From assembly GCF_029852145.1 (NCBI RefSeq), contig NC_079978.1, positions 21,185,774 through 21,249,773 on the forward strand: 64,000 nucleotides of DNA, read 5' to 3'. Source of the stretch: Microplitis mediator (Eukaryota > Arthropoda > Insecta > Hymenoptera > Braconidae). Within the stretch, counting starts at the first letter, position 1; every line of letters starts with the position of its first letter. Below the pieces are notes generated by a model that was not told the origin of the DNA, searched no databases, and saw only the letters and a program-made list of their open reading frames with translations. Positions 47,201 to 62,200 of this stretch are shown here, in pieces. Position numbers and translations under genes: made by a program.

Positions 47201-50200
47201 AATTTTTCTCAGGACTTTTTGTGGTCTTTCCTACTACAGGACACTATATGGAACAAAAAACGTTATTATTGTGATGGGTTATTTCCAACAGGGCAAAAGT
47301 TAAGGGCTACTCTTCAACAAAATACATTTTGGCATCTCCACCCATCTCCACCCATGTCCACCCATCGTTATATGGGTCGAAACTCAAAAAATAAATTTTT
47401 CTCAGGACTTTTTGTGGTCTTTCCTACTACAGGACACTATATGGAACAAAAAACGTTATTATTGTGATGGGTTATTTCCAACAGGGCAAAAGTTAAGGGC
47501 TACTCTTCAAAAAAATACATTTTGGCATCTCCACCCATCTCCACCCATGTCCACCCATCGTTATATGGGTCGAAACTCAAAAAATAAATTTTTCTCAGGA
47601 CTTTTTGTGGTCTTTCCTACTACAGGACACTATATGGAACAAAAAACGTTATTATTGTGATGGGTTATTTCCAACAGGGCAAAAGTTAAGGGCTACTCTT
47701 CAAAAAAATACATTTTGGCATCTCCACCAATCTCCACCCATGTCCACCCATCCTTATATGGGTCGAAACTCAGAAAATAAATTTTTCTCAGGACTTTTTG
47801 TGGTCTTTCCTACTACAGGACACTATATGGAACAAAAAACGTTATTATTGTGATGGGTTATTTCCAACAGGGCAAAAGTTAAGGGCTACTCTTCAAAAAA
47901 ATACATGTTGGCATCTCCACCAATCTCCACCCATGTCCACCCATCCTTATATGGGTCGAAACTCAGAAAATAAATTTTTCTCAGGACTTTTTGTGGTCTT
48001 TCCTACTACAGGACACTATATGGAACAAAAAACGTTATTATTGTGATGGGTTATTTCCAACAGGGCAAAAGTTAAGGGCTACTCTTCAAAAAAATACATT
48101 TTGGCATCTCCACCCATCTCCACCCATGTCCACCCATCCTTATATGGGTCGAAACTCAAAAAATAAATTTTTCTCAGGACTTTTTGTGGTCTTTCCTACT
48201 ACAGGACACTATATGGAACAAAAAACGTTATTATTGTGATGGGTTATTTCCAACAGGGCAAAAGTTAAGGGCTACTCTTCAAAAAAATACATGTTGGCAT
48301 CTCCACCAATCTCCACCCATGTCCACCCATCCTTATATGGGTCGAAACTCAGAAAATAAATTTTTCTCAGGACTTTTTGTGGTCTTTCCTACTACAGGAC
48401 ACTATATGGAACAAAAAACGTTATTATTGTGATGGGTTATTTCCAACAGGGCAAAAGTTAAGGGCTACTCTTCAAAAAAATACATTTTGGCAACTCCACC
48501 CATCTCCACCCATGTCCACCCATCGTTATATGGGTCGAAACTCAAAAAATAAATTTTTCTCAGGACTTTTTGTGGTCTTTCCTACTACAGGACACTATAT
48601 GGAACAAAAAACGTTATTATTGTGATGGGTTATTTCCAACAGGGCAAAAGTTAAGGGCTACTCTTCAAAAAAATACATTTTGGCATCTCCACCCATCTCC
48701 ACCCATGTCCACCCATCCTTATATGGGTCGAAACTCAAAAAATAAATTTTTCTCAGGACTTTTTGTGGTCTTTCCTACTACAGGACACTATATGGAACAA
48801 AAAACGTTATTATTGTGATGGGTTATTTCCAACAGGGCAAAAGTTAAGGGCTACTCTTCAAAAAAATACATTTTGGCATCTCCACCAATCTCCACCCATG
48901 TCCACCCATCCTTATATGGGTCGAAACTCAGAAAATAAATTTTTCTCAGGACTTTTTGTGGTCTTTCCTACTACAGGACACTATATGGAACAAAAAACGT
49001 TATTATTGTGATGGGTTATTTCCAACAGGGCAAAAGTTAAGGGCTACTCTTCAAAAAAATACATTTTGGCATCTCCACCAATCTCCACCCATGTCCACCC
49101 ATCCTTATATGGGTCGAAACTCAGAAAATAAATTTTTCTCAGGACTTTTTGTGGTCTTTCCTACTACAGGACACTATATGGAACAAAAAACGTTATTATT
49201 GTGATGGGTTATTTCCAACAGGGCAAAAGTTAAGGGCTACTCTTCAAAAAAATACATTTTGGCATCTCCACCCATCTCCACCCATGTCCACCCATCCTTA
49301 TATGGGTCGAAACTCAAAAAATAAATTTTTCTCAGGACTTTTTGTGGTCTTTCCTACTACAGGACACTATATGGAACAAAAAACGTTATTATTGTGATGG
49401 GTTATTTCCAACAGGGCAAAAGTTAAGGGCTACTCTTCAAAAAAATACATTTTGGCATCTCCACCCATCTCCACCCATGTCCACCCATCGTTATATGGGT
49501 CGAAACTCAAAAAATAAATTTTTCTCAGGACTTTTTGTGGTCTTTCCTACTACAGGACACTATATGGAACAAAAAACGTTATTATTGTGATGGGTTATTT
49601 CCAACAGGGCAAAAGTTAAGGGCTACTCTTCAAAAAAATACATTTTGGCATCTCCACCCATCTCCACCCATGTCCACCCATCGTTATATGGGTCGAAACT
49701 CAAAAAATAAATTTTTCTCAGGACTTTTTGTGGTCTTTCCTACTACAGGACACTATATGGAACAAAAAACGTTATTATTGTGATGGGTTATTTCCAACAG
49801 GGCAAAAGTTAAGGGCTACTCTTCAAAAAAATACATTTTGGCATCTCCACCAATCTCCACCCATGTCCACCCATCCTTATATGGGTCGAAACTCAGAAAA
49901 TAAATTTTTCTCAGGACTTTTTGTGGTCTTTCCTACTACAGGACACTATATGGAACAAAAAACGTTATTATTGTGATGGGTTATTTCCAACAGGGCAAAA
50001 GTTAAGGGCTACTCTTCAAAAAAATACATTTTGGCATCTCCACCAATCTCCACCCATGTCCACCCATCCTTATATGGGTCGAAACTCAGAAAATAAATTT
50101 TTCTCAGGACTTTTTGTGGTCTTTCCTACTACAGGACACTATATGGAACAAAAAACGTTATTATTGTGATGGGTTATTTCCAACAGGGCAAAAGTTAAGG

Positions 50201-53200
50201 GCTACTCTTCAAAAAAATACATTTTGGCATCTCCACCAATCTCCACCCATGTCCACCCATCCTTATATGGGTCGAAACTCAAAAAATAAATTTTTCTCAG
50301 GACTTTTTGTGGTCTTTCCTACTACAGGACACTATATGGAACAAAAAACGTTATTATTGTGATGGGTTATTTCCAACAGGGCAAAAGTTAAGGGCTACTC
50401 TTCAAAAAAATACATTTTGGCATCTCCACCAATCTCCACCCATGTCCACCCATCCTTATATGGGTCGAAACTCAGAAAATAAATTTTTCTCAGGACTTTT
50501 TGTGGTCTTTCCTACTACAGGACACTATATGGAACAAAAAACGTTATTATTGTGATGGGTTATTTCCAACAGGGCAAAAGTTAAGGGCTACTCTTCAAAA
50601 AAATACATTTTGGCATCTCCACCAATCTCCACCCATGTCCACCCATCCTTATATGGGTCGAAACTCAAAAAATAAATTTTTCTCAGGACTTTTTGTGGTC
50701 TTTCCTACTACAGGACACTATATGGAACAAAAAACGTTATTATTGTGATGGGTTATTTCCAACAGGGCAAAAGTTAAGGGCTACTCTTCAAAAAAATACA
50801 TTTTGGCATCTCCACCAATCTCCACCCATGTCCACCCATCCTTATATGGGTCGAAACTCAGAAAATAAATTTTTCTCAGGACTTTTTGTGGTCTTTCCTA
50901 CTACAGGACACTATATGGAACAAAAAACGTTATTATTGTGATGGGTTATTTCCAACAGGGCAAAAGTTAAGGGCTACTCTTCAAAAAAATACATTTTGGC
51001 ATCTCCACCCATCTCCACCCATGTCCACCCATCCTTATATGGGTCGAAACTCAGAAAATAAATTTTTCTCAGGACTTTTTGTGGTCTTTCCTACTACAGG
51101 ACACTATATGGAACAAAAAACGTTATTATTGTGATGGGTTATTTCCAACAGGGCAAAAGTTAAGGGCTACTCTTCAAAAAAATACATTTTGGCATCTCCA
51201 CCAATCTCCACCCATGTCCACCCATCCTTATATGGGTCGAAACTCAAAAAATAAATTTTTCTCAGGACTTTTTGTGGTCTTTCCTACTACAGGACACTAT
51301 ATGGAACAAAAAACGTTATTATTGTGATGGGTTATTTCCAACAGGGCAAAAGTTAAGGGCTACTCTTCAAAAAAATACATTTTGGCATCTCCACCCATGT
51401 CCACCCATCCTTATATGGGTCGAAACTCAAAAAATAAATTTTTCTCAGGACTTTTTGTGGTCTTTCCTACTACAGGACACTATATGGAACAAAAAACGTT
51501 ATTATTGTGATGGGTTATTTCCAACAGGGCAAAATTTAAGGGCTACTCTTCAAAAAAATACATTTTGGCATCTCCACCCATCTCCACCCATGTCCACCCA
51601 TCCTTATATGGGTCGAAACTCAAAAAATAAATTTTTCTCAGGACTTTTTGTGGTCTTTCCTACTACAGGACACTATATGGAACAAAAAACGTTATTATTG
51701 TGATGGGTTATTTCCAACAGGGCAAAAGTTAAGGGCTACTCTTCAAAAAAATACATTTTAGCATCTCCACCAATCTCCACCCATGTCCACCCATCCTTAT
51801 ATGGGTCGAAACTCAGAAAATAAATTTTTCTCAGGACTTTTTGTGGTCTTTCCTACTACAGGACACTATATGGAACAAAAAACGTTATTATTGTGATGGG
51901 TTATTTCCAACAGGGCAAAAGTTAAGGGCTACTCTTCAAAAAAATACATTTTGGCATCTCCACCAATCTCCACCCATGTCCACCCATCCTTATATGGGTC
52001 GAAACTCAGAAAATAAATTTTTCTCAGGACTTTTTGTGGTCTTTCCTACTACAGGACACTATATGGAACAAAAAACGTTATTATTGTGATGGGTTATTTC
52101 CAACAGGGCAAAAGTTAAGGGCTACTCTTCAAAAAAATACATTTTGGCATCTCCACCCATGTCCACCCATCCTTATATGGGTCGAAACTCAAAAAATAAA
52201 TTTTTCTCAGGACTTTTTGTGGTCTTTCCTACTACAGGACACTATATGGAACAAAAAACGTTATTATTGTGATGGGTTATTTCCAACAGGGCAAAAGTTA
52301 AGGGCTACTCTTCAAAAAAATACATTTTGGCATCTCCACCAATCTCCACCCATGTCCACCCATCCTTATATGGGTCGAAACTCAGAAAATAAATTTTTCT
52401 CAGGACTTTTTGTGGTCTTTCCTACGACAGGACACTATATGGAACAAAAAACGTTATTATTGTGATGGGTTATTTCCAACAGGGCAAAAGTTAAGGGCTA
52501 CTCTTCAAAAAAATACATTTTGGCATCTCCACCCATCTCCACCCATGTCCACCCATCCTTATATGGGTCGAAACTCAAAAAATAAATTTTTCTCAGGACT
52601 TTTTGTGGTCTTTCCTACTACAGGACACTATATGGAACAAAAAACGTTATTATTGTGATGGGTTATTTCCAACAGGGCAAAAGTTAAGGGCTACTCTTCA
52701 AAAAAATACATTTTAGCATCTCCACCAATCTCCACCCATGTCCACCCATCCTTATATGGGTCGAAACTCAGAAAATAAATTTTTCTCAGGACTTTTTGTG
52801 GTCTTTCCTACTACAGGACACTATATGGAACAAAAAACGTTATTATTGTGATGGGTTATTTCCAACAGGGCAAAAGTTAAGGGCTACTCTTCAAAAAAAT
52901 ACATTTTGGCATCTCCACCCATGTCCACCCATCCTTATATGGGTCGAAACTCAAAAAATAAATTTTTCTCAGGACTTTTTGTGGTCTTTCCTACTACAGG
53001 ACACTATATGGAACAAAAAACGTTATTATTGTGATGGGTTATTTCCAACAGGGCAAAAGTTAAGGGCTACTCTTCAAAAAAATACATTTTGGCATCTCCA
53101 CCAATCTCCACCCATGTCCACCCATCCTTATATGGGTCGAAACTCAAAAAATAAATTTTTCTCAGGACTTTTTGTGGTCTTTCCTACTACAGGACACTAT

Positions 53201-56200
53201 ATGGAACAAAAAACGTTATTATTGTGATGGGTTATTTCCAACAGGGCAAAAGTTAAGGGCTACTCTTCAAAAAAATACATTTTGGCATCTCCACCCATCT
53301 CCACCCATGTCCACCCATCCTTATATGGGTCGATACTCAGAAAATAAATTTTTCTCAGGACTTTTTGTGGTCTTTCCTACTACAGGACACTATATGGAAC
53401 AAAAAACGTTATTATTGTGATGGGTTATTTCCAACAGGGCAAAAGTTAAGGGCTACGCTTCAAAAAAATACATTTTGGCATCTCCACCCATCTCCACCCA
53501 TGTCCACCCATCGTTATATGGGTCGAAACTCAAAAAATAAATTTTTCTCAGGACTTTTTGTGGTCTTTCCTACTACAGGACACTATATGGAACAAAAAAC
53601 GTTATTATTGTGATGGGTTATTTCCAACAGGGCAAAAGTTAAGGGCTACTCTTAAAAAAAATACATTTTGGCATCTCCACCCATCTCCACCCATGTCCAC
53701 CCATCCTTATATGGGTCGAAACTCAGAAAATAAATTTGTCTCAGGACTTTTTGTGGTCTTTCCTACTACAGGACACTATATGGAACAAAAAACGTTATTA
53801 TTGTGATGGGTTATTTCCAACAGGGCAAAAGTTAAGGGCTACTTTTCAAAAAAATACATTTTGGCATCTCCACCCATCTCCACCCATGTCCACCCATCGT
53901 TATATGGGTCGAAACTCAAAAAATAAATTTTTCTCAGGACTTTTTGTGGTCTTTCCTACTACAGGACACTATATGGAACAAAAAACGTTATTATTGTGAT
54001 GGGTTATTTCCAACAGGGCAAAAGTTAAGGGCTACTCTTCAAAAAAATACATTTTGGCATCTCCACCCATCTCCACCCATGTCCACCCATCGTTATATGG
54101 GTCGAAACTCAAAAAATAAATTTTTCTCAGGACTTTTTGTGGTCTTTCCTACTACAGGACACTATATGGAACAAAAAACGTTATTATTGTGATGGGTTAT
54201 TTCCAACAGGGCAAAAGTTAAGGGCTACTCTTCAAAAAAATACATTTTGGCATCTCCACCCATCTCCACCCATGTCCACCCATCGTTATATGGGTCGAAA
54301 CTCAAAAAATAAATTTTTCTCAGGACTTTTTGTGGTCTTTCCTACTACAGGACACTATATGGAACAAAAAACGTTATTATTGTGATGGGTTATTTCCAAC
54401 AGGGCAAAAGTTAAGGGCTACTCTTAAAAAAAATACATTTTGGCATCTCCACCCATCTCCACCCATGTCCACCCATCCTTATATGGGTCGAAACTCAGAA
54501 AGTAAATTTTTCTCAGGACTTTTTGTGGTCTTTCCTACTACAGGACACTATATGGAACAAAAAACGTTATTATTGTGATGGGTTATTTCCAACAGGGCAA
54601 AAGTTAAGGGCTACTCTTCAAAAAAATACATTTTGGCATCTCCACCCATCTCCACCCATGTCCACCCATCGTTATATGGGTCGAAACTCAAAAAATAAAT
54701 TTTTCTCAGGACTTTTTGTGGTCTTTCCTACTACAGGACACTATATGGAACAAAAAACGTTATTATTGTGATGGGTTATTTCCAACAGGGCAAAAGTTAA
54801 GGGCTACTCTTCAAAAAAATACATTTTGGCATCTCCACCAATCTCCACCCATGTCCACCCATCCTTATATGGGTCGAAACTCAGAAAATAAATTTTTCTC
54901 AGGACTTTTTGTGGTCTTTCCTACTACAGGACACTATATGGAACAAAAAACGTTATTATTGTGATGGGTTATTTCCAACAGGGCAAAAGTTAAGGGCTAC
55001 TCTTCAAAAAAATACATTTTGGCATCTCCACCCATCTCCACCCATGTCCACCCATCCTTATATGGGTCGATACTCAGAAAATAAATTTTTCTCAGGACTT
55101 TTTGTGGTCTTTCCTACTACAGGACACTATATGGAACAAAAAACGTTATTATTGTGATGGGTTATTTCCAACAGGGCAAAAGTTAAGGGCTACTCTTCAA
55201 AAAAATACATTTTGGCATCTCCACCCATCTTCACCCATGTCCACCCATCGTTATATGGGTCGAAACTCAAAAAATAAATTTTTCTCAGGACTTTTTGTGG
55301 TCTTTCCTACTACAGGACACTATATGGAACAAAAAACGTTATTATTGTGATGGGTTATTTCCAACAGGGCAAAAGTTAAGGGCTACTCTTCAAAAAAATA
55401 CATTTTGGCATCTCCACCCATCTCCACCCATGTCCACCCATCGTTATATGGGTCGAAACTCAAAAAATAAATTTTTCTCAGGACTTTTTGTGGTCTTTCC
55501 TACTACAGGACACTATATGGAACAAAAAACGTTATTATTGTGATGGGTTATTTCCAACAGGGCAAAAGTTAAGGGCTACTCTTCAAAAAAATACATTTTG
55601 GCATCTCCACCAATCTCCACCCATGTCCACCCATCCTTATATGGGTCGAAACTCAGAAAATAAATTTTTCTCAGGACTTTTTGTGGTCTTTCCTACTACA
55701 GGACACTATATGGAACAAAAAACGTTATTATTGTGATGGGTTATTTCCAACAGGGCAAAAGTTAAGGGCTACTCTTCAAAAAAATACATTTTAGCATCTC
55801 CACCAATCTCCACCCATGTCCACCCATCCTTATATGGGTTGAAACTCAGAAAATAAATTTTTCTCAGGACTTTTTGTGGTCTTTCCTACTACAGGACACT
55901 ATATGGAACAAAAAACGTTATTATTGTGATGGGTTATTTCCAACAGGGCAAAAGTTAAGGGCTACTCTTCAAAAAAATACATTTTGGCATCTCCACCAAT
56001 CTCCACCCATGTCCACCCATCCTTATATGGGTCGAAACTCAGAAAATAAATTTTTCTCAGGACTTTTTGTGGTCTTTCCTACTACAGGACACTATATGGA
56101 ACAAAAAACGTTATTATTGTGATGGGTTATTTCCAACAGGGCAAAAGTTAAGGGCTACTCTTCAAAAAAATACATTTTGGCATCTCCACCCATCTCCACC

Positions 56201-59200
56201 CATGTCCACCCATCCTTATATGGGTCGAAACTCAAAAAATAAATTTTTCTCAGGACTTTTTGTGGTCTTTCCTACTACAGGACACTATATGGAACAAAAA
56301 ACGTTATTATTGTGATGGGTTATTTCCAACAGGGCAAACGTTAAGGGCTACTCTTCAAAAAAATACATTTTGGCATCTCCACCCATCTCCACCCATGTCC
56401 ACCCATCCTTATATGGGTCGAAACTCAAAAAATAAATTTTTCTCAGGACTTTTTGTGGTCTTTCCTACTACAGGACACTATATGGAACAAAAAACGTTAT
56501 TAGTGTGATGGGTTATTTCCAACAGGGCAAAAGTTAAGGGCTACTCTTCAAAAAAATACATTTTAGCATCTCCACCAATCTCCACCCATGTCCACCCATC
56601 CTTATATGGGTCGAAACTCAGAAAATAAATTTTTCTCAGGACTTTTTGTGGTCTTCCCTACTACAGGACACTATATGGAACAAAAAACGTTATTATTGTG
56701 ATGGGTTATTTCCAACAGGGCAAAAGTTAAGGGCTACTCTTCAAAAAAATTCATTTTGGCGTCTCCACCAATCTCCACCCATGTCCACCCATCCTTATAT
56801 GGGTCAAAACTCAGAAAATAAATTTTTCTCAGGACTTTTTGTGGTCTTTCCTACGACAGGACACTATATGGAACAAAAAACGTTATTATTGTGATGGGTT
56901 ATTTCCAACAGGGCAAAAGTTAAGGGCTACTCTTCAAAAAAATACATTTTGGCATCTCCACCCATCTCCACCCATGTCCACCCATCCTTATATGGGTCGA
57001 AACTCAGAAAATAAATTTTTCTCAGGACTTTTTGTGGTCTTTCCTACTACAGGACACTATATGGAACAAAAAACGTTATTATTGTGATGGGTTATTTCCA
57101 ACAGGGCAAAAGTTAAGGGCTACTCTTCAAAAAAATACATTTTGGCATCTCCACCCATCTCCACCCATGTCCACCCATCGTTATATGGGTCGAAACTCAA
57201 AAAATAAATTTTTCTCAGGACTTTTTGTGGTCTTTCCTACTACAGGACACTATATGGAACAAAAAACGTTATTATTGTGATAGGTTATTTCCAACAGGGC
57301 AAAAGTTAAGGGCTACTCTTCGAAAAAATACATTTTGGCATCTCCACCCATCTCCACCCATGTCCACCCATCGTTATATGGGTCGAAACTCAAAAAATAA
57401 ATTTTTCTCAGGACTTTTTGTGGTCTTTCCTACTACAGGACACTACATGGAACAAAAAACGTTATTATTGTGATGGGTTATTTCCAACAGGGCAAAAGTT
57501 AAGGGCTACTCTTCAAAAAAATACATTTTGGCATCTCCACCCATCTCCACCCATGTCCACCCATCCTTATATGGGTCGAAACTCAAAAAATAAATTTTTC
57601 TCAGGACTTTTTGTGGTCTTTCCTACTACAGGACACTATATGGAACAAAAAACGTTATTATTGTGATGGGTTATTTCCAACAGGGCAAAAGTTAAGGGCT
57701 ACTCTTCAAAAAAATACATTTTGGCATCTCCACCCATCTCCACCCATGTCCACCCATCCTTATATGGGTCGAAACTCAAAAAATAAATTTTTTTCAGGAC
57801 TTTTTGTGGTCTTTCCTACTACAGGACACTATATGGAACAAAAAACGTTATTATTGTGATAGGTTATTTCCAACAGGGCAAAAGTTAAGGGCTACTCTTC
57901 AAAAAAATACATTTTGGCATCTCCACCCATCTCCACCCATGTCCACCCATCGTTATATGGGTCGAAACTCAAAAAATAAATTTTTCTCAGGACTTTTTGT
58001 GGTCTTTCCTACTACAGGACACTATATGGAACAAAAAACGTTATTATTGTGATGGGTTATTTCCAACAGGGCAAAAGTTAAGGGCTACTCTTCAAAAAAA
58101 TACATTTTGGCATCTCCACCCATCTCCACCCATGTCCACCCATCCTTATATGGGTCGAAACTCAAAAAATAAATTTTTCTCAGGACTTTTTGTGGTCTTT
58201 CCTACTACAGGACACTATATGGAACAAAAAACGTTATTATTGTGATGGGTTATTTCCAACAGGGCAAAAGTTAAGGGCTACTCTTCAAAAAAATACATTT
58301 TGGCATCTCCACCCATCTCCACCCATGTCCACCCATCCTTATATGGGTCGATACTCAGAAAATAAATTTTTCTCAGGACTTTTTGTGGTCTTTCCTACTA
58401 CAGGACACTATATGGAACAAAAAACGTTATTATTGTGATGGGTTATTTCCAACAGGGCAAAAGTTAAGGGCTACTCTTCAAAAAAATACATTTTGGCATC
58501 TCCACCCATCTCCACCCATGTCCACCCATCCTTATATGGGTCGAAACTCAAAAAATAAATTTTTCTCAGGACTTTTTGTGGTCTTTCCTACTACAGGACA
58601 CTATATGGAACAAAAAACGTTATTATTGTGATGGGTTATTTCCAACAGGGCAAAAGTTAAGGGCTACTCTTCAAAAAAATACATTTTGGCATCTCCACCA
58701 ATCTCCACCCATGTCCACCCATCCTTATATGGGTCGAAACTCAGAAAATGAATTTTTCTCAGGACTTTTTGTGGTCTTTCCTACTACAGGACACTATATG
58801 GAACAAAAAACGTTATTATTGTGATGGGTTATTTCCAACAGGAAAAAAGTTAAGGGCTACTCTTCAAAAAAATACATTTTGGCGTCTCCACCAATCTCCA
58901 CCCATGTCCACCCATCCTTATATGGGTCGAAACTCAGAAAATAAATTTTTCTCAGGACTTTTTGTGGTCTTTCCTACGACAGGACACTATATGGAACAAA
59001 AAACGTTATTATTGTGATGGGTTATTTCCAACAGGGCAAAAGTTAAGGGCTACTCTTCTAAAAAATACATTTTGGCATCTCCACCCATCTCCACCCATGT
59101 CCACCCATCCTTATATGGGTCGAAACTCAAAAAATAAATTTTTCTCAGGACTTTTTGTGGTCTTTCCTACTACAGGACACTATATGGAACAAAAAACGTT

Positions 59201-62200
59201 ATTATTGTGATGGGTTATTTCCAACAGGGCAAAAGTTAAGGGCTACTCTTCAAAAAAATACATTTTGGCATCTCCACCAATCTCCACCCATGTCCACCCA
59301 TCCTTATATGGGTCGAAACTCAGAAAATAAATTTTTCTCAGGACTTTTTGTGGTCTTTCCTACTACAGGACACTAGATGGAACAAAAAACGTTATTATTG
59401 TGATGGGTTATTTCCAACAGGGCAAAAGTTAAGGGCTACTCTTCAAAAAAATACATTTTGGCATCTCCACCCATCTCCACCCATGTCCACCCATCCTTAT
59501 ATGGGTTGAAACTCAAAAAATAAATTTTTCTCAGGACTTTTTGTGGTCTTTCCTACTACAGGACACTATATGGAACAAAAAACGTTATTATTGTGATGGG
59601 TTATTTCCAACAGGGCAAAAGTTAAGGGCTACTCTTCAAAAAAATTCATTTTGGCGTCTCCACCAATCTCCACCCATGTCCACCCATCCTTATATGGGTC
59701 AAAACTCAGAAAATAAATTTTTCTCAGGACTTTTTGTGGTCTTTCCTACGACAGGACACTATATGGAACAAAAAACGTTATTATTGTGATGGGTTATTTC
59801 CAACAGGGCAAAAGTTAAGGGCTACTCTTCAAAAAAATACATTTTGGCATCTCCACCCATCTCCACCCATGTCCACCCATCCTTATATGGGTCGAAACTC
59901 AGAAAATAAATTTTTCTCAGGACTTTTTGTGGTCTTTCCTACTACAGGACACTATATGGAACAAAAAACGTTATTATTGTGATGGGTTATTTCCAACAGG
60001 GCAAAAGTTAAGGGCTACTCTTCAAAAAAATACATTTTGGCATCTCCACCCATCTCCACCCATGTCCACCCATCGTTATATGGGTCGAAACTCAAAAAAT
60101 AAATTTTTCTCAGGACTTTTTGTGGTCTTTCCTACTACAGGACACTATATGGAACAAAAAACGTTATTATTGTGATGGGTTATTTCCAACAGGGCAAAAG
60201 TTAAGGGCTACTCTTCAAAAAAATACATTTTGGCATCTCCACCCATCTCCACCCATGTCCACCCATCCTTATATGGGTCGAAACTCAAAAAATAAATTTT
60301 TCTCAGGACTTTTTGTGGTCTTTCCTACTACAGGACACTATATGGAACAAAAAACGTTATTATTGTGATGGGTTATTTCCAACAGGGCAAAAGTTAAGGG
60401 CTACTCTTCAAAAAAATACATTTTGGCATCTCCACCCATCTCCACCCATGTCCACCCATCCTTATATGGGTCGAAACTCAAAAAATAAATTTTTCTCAGG
60501 ACTTTTTGTGGTCTTTCCTACTACAGGACACTATATGGATCAAAAAACGTTATTATTGTGATGGGTTATTTCCAACAGGGCAAAAGTTAAGGGCTACTCT
60601 TCAAAAAAATACATTTTGGCATCTCCACCCATCTCCACCCATGTCCACCCATCCTTATATGGGTCGAAACTCAAAAAATAAATTTTTTTCAGGACTTTTT
60701 GTGGTCTTTCCTACTACAGGACACTATATGGAACAAAAAACGTTATTATTGTGATAGGTTATTTCCAACAGGGCAAAAGTTAAGGGCTACTCTTCAAAAA
60801 AATACATTTTGGCATCTCCACCCATCTCCACCCATGTCCACCCATCCTTATATGGGTCGAAACTCAAAAAATAAATTTTTCTCAGGACTTTTTGTGGTCT
60901 TTCCTACTACAGGACACTATATGGAACAAAAAACGTTATTATTGTGATGGGTTATTTCCAACAGGGCAAAAGTTAAGGGCTACTCTTCAAAAAAATACAT
61001 TTTGGCATCTCCACCCATCTCCACCCATGTCCACCCATCCTTATATGGGTCGATACTCAGAAAATAAATTTTTCTCAGGACTTTTTGTGGTCTTTCCTAC
61101 TACAGGACACTATATGGAACAAAAAACGTTATTATTGTGATGGGTTATTTCCAACAGGGCAAAAGTTAAGGGCTACTCTTCAAAAAAATACATTTTGGCA
61201 TCTCCACCAATCTCCACCCATGTCCACCCATCCTTATATGGGTCGAAACTCAGAAAATAAATTTTTCTCAGGACTTTTTGTGGTCTTTCCTACTACAGGA
61301 CACTATATGGAACAAAAAACGTTATTATTGTGATGGGTTATTTCCAACAGGGCAAAAGTTAAGGGCTACTCTTCAAAAAAATACATTTTGGCATCTCCAC
61401 CCATCTCCACCCATGTCCACCCATCCTTATATGGGTTGAAACTCAAAAAATAAATTTTTCTCAGGACTTTTTGTGGTCTTTCCTACTACAGGACACTATA
61501 TGGAACAAAAAACGTTATTATTGTGATGGGTTATTTCCAACAGGGCAAAAGTTAAGGGCTACTCTTCAAAAAAATACATTTTGGCATTTCCACCAATCTC
61601 CACCCATGTCCACCCATCCTTATATGGTCGAAACTCAGAAAATAAATTTTTCTCAGGACTTTTTGTGGTCTTTCCTACTACAGGACACTATATGGAACAA
61701 AAAACGTTATTATTGTGATGGGTTATTTCCAACAGGGCAAAAGTTAAGGGCTACTCTTCAAAAAAATACATTTTGGCATCTCCACCCATCTCCACCCATG
61801 TCCACCCATCCTTATATGGGTCGAAACTCAAAAAATAAATTTTTCTCAGGACTTTTTGTGGTCTTTCCTACTACAGGACACTATATGGAACAAAAAACGT
61901 TATTATTGTGATGGGTTATTTCCAACAGGGCAAAAGTTAAGGGCTACTCTTCAAAAAAATACATTTTGGCGTCTCCACCAATCTCCACCCATGTCCACCC
62001 ATCCTTATATGGGTCGAAACTCAGAAAATAAATTTTTCTCAGGACTTTTTGTGGTCTTTCCTACGACAGGACACTATATGGAACAAAAAACGTTATTATT
62101 GTGATGGGTTATTTCCAACAGGGCAAAAGTTAAGGGCTACTCTTCAAAAAAATACATTTTGGCATCTCCACCCATCTCCACCCATGTCCACCCATCCTTA

